Shown: one piece after another, positions 14,402 to 21,598 of the stretch
How the letters are laid out: each line of letters opens with the position of its first letter
How positions within the stretch are numbered: position 1 is the stretch's first letter
Source of the DNA: an uncultured Flavobacterium sp.
Lineage (GTDB): Bacteria > Bacteroidota > Bacteroidia > Flavobacteriales > Flavobacteriaceae
NCBI RefSeq assembly: GCF_946479975.1
Contig: NZ_CAMLIX010000060.1
Location: 1-21,729 of the forward strand
Direction of reading: 5' to 3'
Length of the DNA: 21,729 nucleotides
Translations under genes and position numbers: made by a program
Notes under the pieces: generated by a model
Told to the model about the DNA's origin: nothing
Databases searched by the model: none
What the model saw: only the letters and a program-made list of their open reading frames with translations

Positions 14402-15646
14402 TTATTCGTCTCTAAGTGCTACAATAGGTTTAATTTTTGCTGCTCTGTATGCTGGAAAAAAACCTGCCATTGCACCTGCGAACACAAGTAAAATCAAGGT
14501 TGTCAACGCTACACTAAAATCTACTTCTGGATTTCTAAAAAATTCACTTTGAACCATCGGTCCAACAAATTCTAATAAAAGCAAGCTTGCAAGCAAACCA
14601 ATAAAACCAGCAATAGTTGTAATAAATATTGATTCATGAAGAATCATTGAGATAATGGAAATTGGAGATGCTCCAAGTGCTTTTCTAATACCTATTTCTT
14701 TTGTTCGTTCTTTCACTATAATAAGCATAATATTACTTACTCCTACTACTCCGGCAATGATCGTACAAATACCAACCCACCAGAAAAATAGTCTTATATA
14801 GAGATTTAAATCGTAAAACTGCTTAGCGTCTTTAACCGAATTATAAATTCCTACACCGCCGTCATCATCTGGAGCAACCATATTTTTGCTTTGCAGCAAG
14901 TTTTTTAATTCTTGTGTAAACTGCTCTGACTGAGCCAAAGCTTCGTCATAATTGTCTGTCTTTTTTAAAGTAAAAAACAAATTACTAATCTTGTCGCCTC
15001 CTCCAAATGTTCTCTGAACAGTCGTTAAGGGTATGTAACCGCGGGATTCTTCTCTTTCTCCTCCCGGATCGGTATAAACTCCAATTATTTTAAAACTGAT
15101 TTTATTAATTAGGATTTCTTCTCCAATAGCCTCTTTATCTTTAAGCAAATCCTGCTTTAATTTCATTCCGATAACAACCACTTTTGCATTACTTTTTAGA
15201 TCTCTGGAATTTACATAACGACCTTGAACTATGGTTAAGTTTTCTATTTGTCCATAATCTGGATCAACACCTCTAAGCTGATAATTTCCAGATTCTTTAC
15301 CGTAAGCGTATGCTTGTCCCCAGTAATTATTAGTCGAAGCGCGTAAGTCTAATTTATCTTCAAATTTTTGAACAGATTGATTGTAATCACTATTTCTAAA
15401 TTGAACTTGTCTTCCTGGATTTAATCCTTTGTATTGTTTCGTTGTAGTTCCCGCCCAAACTTCCACAATTCCTGCCGCATCACGTTCAAATTGTTTTTCA
15501 ATTCCATTTTGAAGACCTTTACCCGCACCGAGCAGAATCACCAAAATAAAAATTCCAGAAGCTACCGAAATTCCCGTCAAAAATGTTCTTAAACGGTTTT
15601 TAGATATTGCTTCAAATATTTCCTGCCAGCGTTCAATATTAAACAT
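14402..15646 (-). CDS. MacB/FtsX-type ABC transporter permease, first
   Basis: Inner-membrane permease of 414 residues with the same plan as its neighbour. The amphipathic start ERWQEIFEAI precedes helix 1 (about 18-42). The periplasmic MacB domain (about 50-275) is followed by three FtsX helices, with the coupling motif KERTKEIGIRKALGASPISI (about 312-331). The C-terminus IKPIVALRDE matches the other permease's end. The start overlaps the ATPase gene by 8 bases, a sign of translational coupling. Substrates of such permeases range from macrolides and peptides to lipoproteins; nothing in the sequence decides between them. Confidence 0.94.
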   Translation of the reverse strand: MFNIERWQEIFEAISKNRLRTFLTGISVASGIFILVILLGAGKGLQNGIEKQFERDAAGIVEVWAGTTTKQYKGLNPGRQVQFRNSDYNQSVQKFEDKLDLRASTNNYWGQAYAYGKESGNYQLRGVDPDYGQIENLTIVQGRYVNSRDLKSNAKVVVIGMKLKQDLLKDKEAIGEEILINKISFKIIGVYTDPGGEREESRGYIPLTTVQRTFGGGDKISNLFFTLKKTDNYDEALAQSEQFTQELKNLLQSKNMVAPDDDGGVGIYNSVKDAKQFYDLNLYIRLFFWWVGICTIIAGVVGVSNIMLIIVKERTKEIGIRKALGASPISIISMILHESIFITTIAGFIGLLASLLLLEFVGPMVQSEFFRNPEVDFSVALTTLILLVFAGAMAGFFPAYRAAKIKPIVALRDE

Positions 15647-16340
15647 AAGACGAAGCTCTAACTTGTTCTACTTTTTTATCATCGATAATTAATCCGTCTT
15701 TTAGGACTACGTTTCTTTTGCACATTGCGGCAATATCAGGTTCGTGGGTAACAATCAAAATTGTTTTGCCTTCATCATTAATTCCTTGAATAAGTTCCAT
15801 TACTTCATAAGAAGTTTTCGTATCAAGCGCTCCCGTTGGTTCATCTGCCAATAACACTTTTGGGTTCGATGCCAATGCTCTTGCAATAGCAACACGTTGT
15901 TTTTGACCTCCAGAAAGTTCACTTGGTAAATGGTGAGAGTGAGTTCCTAAACCTACTTTTTCCAAATAACGCATCGCGATTTCATAACGTTCTTTTCTTT
16001 TAATTCCTTGATAATATAATGGCATTGCCACATTGTCAAGCGCAGATTTGTAATTAATTAAATTAAAAGATTGAAAAACAAATCCTAAAAATTTGTTTCT
16101 ATATTTTGAGGCAAGAGTTTCGTTTAATTTCTTAATAGGAGTTTTGTCTAAAATATAACTTCCAGAATCTGCTTCGTCTAAAATTCCAAGAATATTTAGA
16201 AGAGTTGATTTACCAGAACCAGATGATCCCATGATTGCAACTAATTCACCTTCTTCAATATTAAAATTAATACCTTTAAGCACGTGTAATTCAGAACTTC
16301 CCATTTTATAGGATTTGTGTAAATCTTTAATTTCAATCAT
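15639..16340 (-). CDS. ABC transporter ATP-binding protein (MacB/LolD-type)
   Basis: Cytoplasmic ATPase of 233 residues with every canonical motif: Walker A GSSGSGKS (38-45), Q-loop Gln90 (FVFQSFN), signature LSGGQ (142-146), Walker B VLLADE (162-167), D-loop ALD, and H-loop His199 (IVTHE). Length and motif spacing fit the group serving FtsX-like permeases. It is first in a gene order of ATPase, permease, permease, adaptor, TolC, adaptor, tsaB, and overlaps the first permease by 8 bases. A 175-base spacer separates it from the divergent DUF4403 gene. The closest -7-like match in that spacer for this strand is the imperfect TATTATTG at 16361-16368, so I do not annotate a promoter. Confidence 0.96.
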   Translation of the reverse strand: MIEIKDLHKSYKMGSSELHVLKGINFNIEEGELVAIMGSSGSGKSTLLNILGILDEADSGSYILDKTPIKKLNETLASKYRNKFLGFVFQSFNLINYKSALDNVAMPLYYQGIKRKERYEIAMRYLEKVGLGTHSHHLPSELSGGQKQRVAIARALASNPKVLLADEPTGALDTKTSYEVMELIQGINDEGKTILIVTHEPDIAAMCKRNVVLKDGLIIDDKKVEQVRASSYV

Positions 16341-16515
16341 GGTATTGTTAAATTTTTAGACAATAATAACGTTTTTATTAAGTAATTTATGATAATAAAA
16401 AGTTAATAATTTTACTACCTATTTCAATAAGACTTCAATTTGTAGTAATTGTTACACTTTTTAAAAAAAATATGAATGTTTTCGTAATTTTACTTCGTTT
16501 TTAAAACTTATTTTA

Positions 16516-17922
16516 ATGAAGCTCACTTCTATTATTTCAATGTTTACAGTGCTTGCAGTGCTAACTTCTTGCTCTACCGCTCAAAAATTAGAAACATTAA
16601 AACCAGAACCAGACGATGCTAGTCCGTTGGTTTATGACAGCAGTCCGTCTTTTATCAATCTTCCAATTACCGTAAAGCTAAGCGATATAGAAAGCCAGAC
16701 AAATGCTTTATTAAATGGATTGATCTATGAAGACAATACGATTGATGATGATGATATTGAAATGAAAATCTGGAAGCAGGCTCCGATCAAAATTCAGAAT
16801 GATCCAGCCAATCCAGATAAAAAAATCAAAACCATTTTACCACTTAAAGTGAATATAAAATATCGCATTGGCACCAAAAAGTTAGGCGTAGAATTGTACG
16901 ATGTACGAGAATTTAATTTAAACGGTATCATTACTTTATCCAGCGAAGCGACTTTAACAAACTGGAAATTGACAACCAAAACAGAATTTAAATCTCTGGA
17001 TTGGAGCGAAAGCCCAACGATGGCGGTTTTTGGTAAAAATATGCCGATTACGTATTTAATAAACCCTGCTATTTCTATTTTTAAAGGTAAACTCGAAAAG
17101 AAAATCGATGAAGCTATAGAGAAATCAATGGATTTTAAACCGAATGTTCTGCAAGCGGTTGAAAAAATATGCACGCCTTTTCAAATGAGTGATACTTATG
17201 AAAGCTGGCTCCGAATTGTTCCAATCGAAATTTACGCAACCAATGCCAAACTTAAAAACGATTCTTTTCTTTTAGATATGGGAATGAAATGCAATATGGA
17301 AACTATTGTAGGCAAACAACCCGAATCTAAATTTAACGCCAATAAGATAGTTTTAAAATCTGTTGCTAAAATTCCGAATCAAATTACTGCCAATATAGCT
17401 GCGATTTCGACTTATATAGATGCCTCCAAAATCATGACCAAGAATTTTGCCGGACAAGAATTTGGTTCAGGAAGCAAAAAAGTAACCGTAAAAAATGTTT
17501 CAATTTGGCATAAAGATGGTAAGATGGTTATTGCCTTAGATGTTTTAGGATCTATTAACGGAACGCTTTATTTAAATGGTTTTCCATCCTATAATGCAAA
17601 GACAAAAGAAATCTATTTTGAAAAGCTAGATTATGTTCTAGATACTAAAAGTAAATTGATGCGCACAGCAAGCTGGCTCGCACAAGGACTGGTTCTTAGA
17701 AAAATGGAAGAAAGCTGCCGTTATTCCATTCAACCTAATTTGGATGAAGGCAAAAAAAGCATGGCGGGTTATTTAAAAAATTACTCCCCAATGCCAGGCG
17801 TATTTGTAAATGGAAAAATGGAAGATATTCAGTTTGATAGAATACAGTTAACCAATCAGGCAATTATTGCTTTTATTAAAATAAACGGAACTGTCAATGT
17901 TTCGGTTAACGGATTGAAATAA
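16516..17922 (+). CDS. DUF4403 family lipoprotein
   Basis: Exported protein of 468 residues with a lipoprotein signal (AVLTSC, lipidated Cys19) and a proline/acid-rich linker (about 25-40). The body resembles the DUF4403 family: a segment beginning SFINLPITVKLSDIESQTNALLNG, a DDDIEMKIWKQAPIKI segment, LTTKTEFKSLDWSESPTM, and a second repeat-like half after about residue 230. Long beta-strands alternate with amphipathic helices, reminiscent of lipid-binding TULIP-type tubular domains; this structural comparison is inference. The function is unknown. It is divergent from the ABC exporter cluster and convergent with the oxidase assembly cluster, and seems to be monocistronic. Confidence 0.87.
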   Translation: MKLTSIISMFTVLAVLTSCSTAQKLETLKPEPDDASPLVYDSSPSFINLPITVKLSDIESQTNALLNGLIYEDNTIDDDDIEMKIWKQAPIKIQNDPANPDKKIKTILPLKVNIKYRIGTKKLGVELYDVREFNLNGIITLSSEATLTNWKLTTKTEFKSLDWSESPTMAVFGKNMPITYLINPAISIFKGKLEKKIDEAIEKSMDFKPNVLQAVEKICTPFQMSDTYESWLRIVPIEIYATNAKLKNDSFLLDMGMKCNMETIVGKQPESKFNANKIVLKSVAKIPNQITANIAAISTYIDASKIMTKNFAGQEFGSGSKKVTVKNVSIWHKDGKMVIALDVLGSINGTLYLNGFPSYNAKTKEIYFEKLDYVLDTKSKLMRTASWLAQGLVLRKMEESCRYSIQPNLDEGKKSMAGYLKNYSPMPGVFVNGKMEDIQFDRIQLTNQAIIAFIKINGTVNVSVNGLK

Positions 17923-17924
17923 CA

Positions 17925-17959
17925 AAAAAAGCAGTGTTGTAAAACTACACTGCTTTTTT
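17925..17959. terminator. Bidirectional intrinsic terminator
   Basis: A 13-bp stem (17925-17937 with 17947-17959) with a 9-base loop has A and T runs on its outer flanks, so it serves both strands. It begins three bases after the DUF4403 stop. Its right arm overlaps the stop and last lysine codons of the convergent small CxxC protein. Confidence 0.9.
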
Positions 17960-18205
17960 CTTTTTAGAATATATTCGGTAAATCAAGTAACCGATTATTA
18001 CGACTAATAAATACGGAATCACCATTAAATAAACAATTCCATCATTTACAGCTTCAGCTTTTTTAATATTAGAATCTCCTCCTAAAGCGGCACGACACAT
18101 CGCACATTGCGCATTGGCTGAAATTCCAATTAAAAAAATACAAATTCCAAGAATAAAACTTTGTAATTTGGAATTTGACTTTTGGTTTTTATTATTAGTG
18201 TGCAT
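17945..18205 (-). CDS. Small CxxC membrane protein of the oxidase assembly cluster
   Basis: Protein of 86 residues, function unknown. It has a polar N-terminal extension (about 1-15), a hydrophobic signal-like segment (16-32) ending ANAQ, and directly after it a CAMC motif (Cys34, Cys37). A single strong transmembrane helix (about 57-79) and a KKKK tail follow. If the signal peptide is cut after Ala32, the pair of cysteines lies near the mature N-terminus in the periplasm. That could bind copper or heme, or act as a redox pair. The start overlaps the DUF420 gene by 11 bases, so the two are coupled. It follows SCO1 and DUF420, which points to terminal-oxidase maturation. The role is inferred from context only. 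Confidence 0.75.
   Translation of the reverse strand: MHTNNKNQKSNSKLQSFILGICIFLIGISANAQCAMCRAALGGDSNIKKAEAVNDGIVYLMVIPYLLVVIIGYLIYRIYSKKKKAV
18141..18177. repeat. Inverted repeat with TTGGAATTTG core
   Basis: CAAATTCCAA (18141-18150) and TTGGAATTTG (18168-18177) form a perfect 10-bp inverted repeat with a 17-base spacer. Another AAATTCCAA is at 18121. The core equals that of the 4382-4423 hairpin. Here it lies inside the codons for residues about 10-22 of the small CxxC protein. Confidence 0.55.
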
Positions 18206-18779
18206 AATAGGGAGAAATCATTAAAAATACTACAACACCAGTTACCGCTACATACAACCAAATTGGAAAAGTAATTTTTGCAATTTTTCTATGTCTGTCA
18301 AATCGCTGTGCAAGCGCTCTAACATAAGTAATTAAAACAAGCGGAATAATAGCTATTGAAAGTATAATATGCGTTATTAAAATAATGAAGTACACCAAAC
18401 GTAGTGATCCAACTTTTGCGCTTTCTACGGCATCTAAAATACCATCATGATTTGCATCTCCAAATTTTGTAGAATCTGCTGTCATATGATACGCAACATA
18501 CATAACCAAAAAGGCAACCGACAAAGCAATTGCAAAAGTCATTAATCGCTCGTGTACTTTCTGTTTTCCATTTTTAATAGCCAATACTGCCCAAACCAAA
18601 ACTACAGCCGTAATTCCGTTTGTAGTTGCATAAATTGGAGGTAAAAATGATAATGGCTCTACGTTAAACCCAAAATCTTTAAGTTTAACACCAAACAAGA
18701 TTGCCACCACAACTGGAATAACAATTGAAACCGCAATAATTAACTTGTTGTATTTTTTTTCTAAAGAATTATCTTCCAT
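18195..18779 (-). CDS. DUF420 membrane protein, probable cytochrome oxidase assembly factor
   Basis: Inner-membrane protein of 194 residues. Five hydrophobic segments lie at about 12-31, 50-68, 79-99, 127-155 and 170-190. Conserved histidines at or near helix ends (His76, His98, His137, His163) fit the DUF420 family, related to CtaM-type factors needed for maturation of copper/heme oxidases. Between helices 3 and 4 is a canonical EF-hand loop at 108-119 (DANHDGILDAVE), with all acidic ligand positions plus Gly at position 6 and Glu at 12, suggesting Ca2+ binding on the outer side of the membrane. It starts 2 bases after the SCO1 stop and overlaps the next gene. Confidence 0.9.
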   Translation of the reverse strand: MEDNSLEKKYNKLIIAVSIVIPVVVAILFGVKLKDFGFNVEPLSFLPPIYATTNGITAVVLVWAVLAIKNGKQKVHERLMTFAIALSVAFLVMYVAYHMTADSTKFGDANHDGILDAVESAKVGSLRLVYFIILITHIILSIAIIPLVLITYVRALAQRFDRHRKIAKITFPIWLYVAVTGVVVFLMISPYYAH

Positions 18780-18781
18780 CG

Positions 18782-19468
18782 TTATTCTGCTAATAAAATT
18801 TTAATATCTTCTTGAATATCACGTACTCCTTTTTTGTCTAAACCATCATAATAGATGTTCGGATTACCGAATTCATCTTTTCTGCATCGAATATTTCCGT
18901 CTTTATCTATTAAAGCAAATAAACCCGAATGCTCAAAACCGCCGCTTACTTTTTCATTTTCACCAGCATAAAGATTAAAACCTTTGTTTGACAAGTCCAT
19001 TATCACATTTCGATCGCCCGTTAAGAAATTCCAATTTGAAGATTTTACTCCCAATAATTTAGCATGATCTTTTAAAACTTGCGCCGTATCGTGTTTTGGA
19101 TCTATAGTTATAGAAACAATTCCGAAGTTAGGATTTCCAAAAAATGTTTTTTCGATCTCCAACATGCTCAAATTCATCTTTGGGCAGATTGAAGGACAAG
19201 TCGTAAAGAAAAATTCTAAAACATATACTTTACCTTTATACGTTTCATTTGAAACTTTTACATTATCCTGATTCGTCAATTCAAATTTTGGAGCTGGACC
19301 AATCGTTAGAAGTTTGGTTTCTTTTGAAGTTTTTGGTCCAACATTATCCAGACGATTTCCTTTTACAACATCTCCATTTTTAACACGATCTACAATTTTT
19401 GGAACAGCGTAAATTCCGAAAATCAAAATGACAAAGGAAATCCCGATATATGATTTATTTTTAAACAT
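18782..19468 (-). CDS. SCO1/SenC/PrrC family copper chaperone
   Basis: Membrane-anchored periplasmic thioredoxin-fold protein of 228 residues. A single N-terminal helix (about 6-24) anchors it. The copper site is complete: Cys91 and Cys95 in the TTCPSICP motif, and His180 in GGFEHSG. The DPKHDT segment (123-128) and ALIDKDGNIRCR are typical. It delivers copper to the CuA centre of cytochrome oxidase subunit II. It lies 11 bases after a Sco-like paralogue lacking these ligands and 2 bases before DUF420, in an apparent four-gene operon. Confidence 0.95.
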   Translation of the reverse strand: MFKNKSYIGISFVILIFGIYAVPKIVDRVKNGDVVKGNRLDNVGPKTSKETKLLTIGPAPKFELTNQDNVKVSNETYKGKVYVLEFFFTTCPSICPKMNLSMLEIEKTFFGNPNFGIVSITIDPKHDTAQVLKDHAKLLGVKSSNWNFLTGDRNVIMDLSNKGFNLYAGENEKVSGGFEHSGLFALIDKDGNIRCRKDEFGNPNIYYDGLDKKGVRDIQEDIKILLAE

Positions 19469-19479
19469 TATATTGATTA

Positions 19480-20121
19480 TTAAAGTTGCTTTGTGGCGTT
19501 ATGATTTTTCTTTAAAGCGGCGCGATATTCATATAAAATGATTTTAAAGTCATCCAGCATTTCATTGCTTAATTCAGATGGATGAAAAGTATCATAACCT
19601 TCTTTATAATCCTTTTGCTCTTTTCTTCCTCTAAGGTTACGTTCTTTATCGATGATGTAAACATTTGAAGTTCCAAGATTCTGGTCCAGTTTACCTTTTA
19701 AATGAAGACCATTGTAAAATGTCTGAATTTCATCTTTTGAAGCAAATACAAAATTCCAGTTTTTTACATCTGTAAAAGGAGATAATGCATCTACAATTTT
19801 CTGCGCTTCTTTTTCTGTTCCAAGTGGACAAACGACTACAAACTGAAGATCTTCAAAACCATTGTAACGTTTGTAAATCTTTTCATTTAAATTAAAAAAG
19901 TTTCCTCTATGTTCTAAAATATCTGAACCTGAAAAACCAAGAACAGTAATTTTTTTATTTAAAGAAATTTTATTTCCATTAAGTGATTTCCAATTTCCAA
20001 AATCAGAAACTTTTGATGTTATTACAGGAAGTGTTGTAAAACTATTTACACCAGAAGCAAAAAATAAATAAGCTACAATTGGCAAAACAAAAAGTACAAA
20101 GAGAACTATATTTTTTTTCAT
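19480..20121 (-). CDS. Cysteine-less SCO1-like thioredoxin-fold protein
   Basis: Protein of 213 residues with an N-terminal anchor (about 4-22). By eye it aligns along its length with the next gene, SCO1: VLGF where SCO1 has VLEFFF, WNFVFASKDEI against WNFLTGDRNVI, YIIDKERNLRGRKE against ALIDKDGNIRCRKD, and a similar C-terminal acidic helix ending in a DFKIIL/DIKILL segment. The copper ligands are absent: the CxxxC region reads GSDILEH, and His180's position is Thr. It therefore cannot be a standard copper chaperone or thiol oxidoreductase. The frame is intact and in operon with SCO1, so it is not a decaying pseudogene. It may bind the chaperone or the oxidase, or have a structural role. Confidence 0.8.
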   Translation of the reverse strand: MKKNIVLFVLFVLPIVAYLFFASGVNSFTTLPVITSKVSDFGNWKSLNGNKISLNKKITVLGFSGSDILEHRGNFFNLNEKIYKRYNGFEDLQFVVVCPLGTEKEAQKIVDALSPFTDVKNWNFVFASKDEIQTFYNGLHLKGKLDQNLGTSNVYIIDKERNLRGRKEQKDYKEGYDTFHPSELSNEMLDDFKIILYEYRAALKKNHNATKQL

Positions 20122-20146
20122 TGTATTAACGGAAATTATTGAGGTA

Positions 20147-20154
20147 CAAAAATA
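20147..20154 (-). promoter_or_regulatory. Candidate -7 box for the Sco-like/SCO1/DUF420 operon
   Basis: On the - strand the bases read TATTTTTG, a TAnnTTTG match, 25 bases before the ATG at 20121. Its first bases are shared with the T-run of the preceding terminator (20154-20179). No good -33 box is visible. Confidence 0.4.
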
Positions 20155-20179
20155 AAAAAAGCTCCGTAAATCGGAGCTT
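20154..20179 (-). terminator. Intrinsic terminator after oxidase subunit IV gene
   Basis: An 8-bp stem (20159-20166 with 20172-20179, AGCTCCG type) with a TAAAT loop is followed on the - strand by a T-run to 20154. It separates the oxidase structural genes from the assembly genes. Confidence 0.85.
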
Positions 20180-20199
20180 CTTTTCGAATTAATATCATG

Positions 20200-20550
20200 T
20201 TAAAAATTCCATTTAATAGTAGAATCTTTAAAAACCCCATAAATATAATGTCCTTCTGTTAACAGAATAAACAATAAATATAAAACTAGGAAGATAACAG
20301 GAGAAACAACAGACCATCTAAGGCTGCTTTTTTCACCTTCCATGTGCATAAATGCCCATACAATATAGTATGCTTTGAAAATTGTAAGGATATAGAAAAT
20401 CCAGTTCAATAAATTCAAACCGATAAAATGCGTAAACTCTAATGCTCCTGGTTTATAGATACCCAATATAACTTCTACTGTAGTTACTACTGAAAGTAAT
20501 GCAAAAACAAACCAGATTCTTTTTGTATTTGATACGTGCTCGTGTGACAT
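20200..20550 (-). CDS. Cytochrome c oxidase subunit IV family protein
   Basis: Small inner-membrane protein of 116 residues with three hydrophobic helices (about 12-28, 44-66 and 79-99). The pattern fits prokaryotic oxidase subunit IV: TKRIWFVFALLSVVTTVEVILG, then FKAYYIVWAFMHMEGEKSSLRW with conserved FxHMxxE. It is an accessory subunit of the heme-copper oxidase. It starts 19 bases after the subunit III stop and ends before a strong terminator, so it closes the structural operon. Confidence 0.9.
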   Translation of the reverse strand: MSHEHVSNTKRIWFVFALLSVVTTVEVILGIYKPGALEFTHFIGLNLLNWIFYILTIFKAYYIVWAFMHMEGEKSSLRWSVVSPVIFLVLYLLFILLTEGHYIYGVFKDSTIKWNF

Positions 20551-20569
20551 AATAATTAAATTCTAAAAA

Positions 20570-21556
20570 TTAAACTAGGTAGAAAACTGTAAATACAAAT
20601 ACCCAAACTAAATCGACAAAGTGCCAGTATAAACCAACTTTCTCTACCATTTCGTAGCTTCTTCTTTTCTCGTAAGTACCTAACAATACATTAAAGAAAA
20701 TGATGATATTGATAATAACTCCAGATAATACGTGGAATCCGTGGAAACCTGTAATAAAGAAGAAGAAATCAGCAAATAATTTATTACCATACTCGTTTCT
20801 AATCAAGTTAGCACCTTCTACTACATATTTAGCATTTGCTAAATGAGCTTCAGATTCTTCTCTTGACAAGATTGTCTTTTTCTTTTTATCTGTAAGTTTT
20901 TCTGTTCTAATTAAAACTTCAGGATGCGCTTTAAAACCAGCTTGAACTTCAGCAACGGTGTAAGTTGGAAGAGATTGTGCATCTTCTACAAACCAAGTTG
21001 AATGACTTCTTGTTAAAGCTTCTCTTTGTTCTGGCAATTTAACAGCAAAATCAGCAAGAGCTACTCTTTTTCCGTCTTTATCAACGAATTGAAGTAAACT
21101 ACCTCCAACAGTTTCAACTGCTCCGTACTCACCTTTAATGAAGTTTTTCCATTCCCAAGCTTGAGAACCAACGAAAATAATACCTCCAATAATTGTTAAG
21201 AACATATAAATTGCAACTTTTGTCTTTTTCAATTGGTGTCCTGCATCAACAGCCAAAACCATTGTTACAGAAGAAAAGATCAAAATAAAAGTCATTAATG
21301 CTACATAATACATTGGAGCCGCAACACCATGCATAAATGGAAAGTGAGTAAACACTTCATCAGCCAAAGGCCAAGTTTCGATAAATTTAAATCTAGAAAA
21401 ACCGTAAGCTCCTAGAAATCCAGAGAATGTTAAGGCATCTGATACGATAAAAAACCACATCATCATTTTACCATAACTTGATCCTAGTGGCTGGATCTCA
21501 TGACCGCCTCCCCAAGTTTTTTCGTCGTTGTTTGCAGTAGTAACTGTCGCTCCCAT
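20570..21556 (-). CDS. Cytochrome c oxidase subunit III with a large internal insertion
   Basis: Inner-membrane subunit III of a heme-copper oxidase, 328 residues and longer than the usual 190-270. The N-terminal part has helices at about 31-53, 78-104 and 113-135 (SYGKMMMWFFIVSDALTFSGFLGAYG start, SQAWEW end). A hydrophilic segment of about 120 residues (138-260) follows. The C-terminal part has the conserved FFFITGFHGFHVLSGV helix, a linker and GLYWHFVDLVWVFVFTVFYLV. The insertion is rich in Lys/Glu and may be an extramembrane domain. It is the second of two subunit III genes on this strand. A -7-like box at 21581 suggests an additional internal promoter. Confidence 0.95.
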   Translation of the reverse strand: MGATVTTANNDEKTWGGGHEIQPLGSSYGKMMMWFFIVSDALTFSGFLGAYGFSRFKFIETWPLADEVFTHFPFMHGVAAPMYYVALMTFILIFSSVTMVLAVDAGHQLKKTKVAIYMFLTIIGGIIFVGSQAWEWKNFIKGEYGAVETVGGSLLQFVDKDGKRVALADFAVKLPEQREALTRSHSTWFVEDAQSLPTYTVAEVQAGFKAHPEVLIRTEKLTDKKKKTILSREESEAHLANAKYVVEGANLIRNEYGNKLFADFFFFITGFHGFHVLSGVIINIIIFFNVLLGTYEKRRSYEMVEKVGLYWHFVDLVWVFVFTVFYLV

Positions 21557-21580
21557 AAAAGATATTCGTTAAAAAGTTCC

Positions 21581-21588
21581 CAAATTTA
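21581..21588 (-). promoter_or_regulatory. Candidate -7 box for oxidase subunit III
   Basis: On the - strand the bases read TAAATTTG, 24 bases before the ATG at 21556, and it lies in the 42-base gap between the two subunit III genes. A TTTA at 21604-21607 is a poor -33. Could be an internal promoter. Confidence 0.4.
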
Positions 21589-21598
21589 CGTTTTTTTC

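Noticed and set aside
13134..15646. Two permeases considered as one gene split by a frameshift
   Set aside because: Each has its own N-terminal helix, periplasmic domain and complete FtsX end, so they are two full paralogues.
16341..16515. Spacer between the ABC ATPase and DUF4403 genes searched for promoters and small RNAs
   Set aside because: Only imperfect -7-like matches were found (TATTATTG on the - strand, TAATTTTA on the + strand), with no -33 partners or stable hairpin.
16794..17174. Open frame of 126 codons on the - strand
   Set aside because: Fully inside the DUF4403 lipoprotein gene on the other strand, which has a signal peptide and family features.
19480..20121. Sco-like gene considered as a pseudogene
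   Set aside because: The frame is complete, the fold features are kept, and it is tightly spaced with SCO1. Loss of ligands alone does not mean decay.
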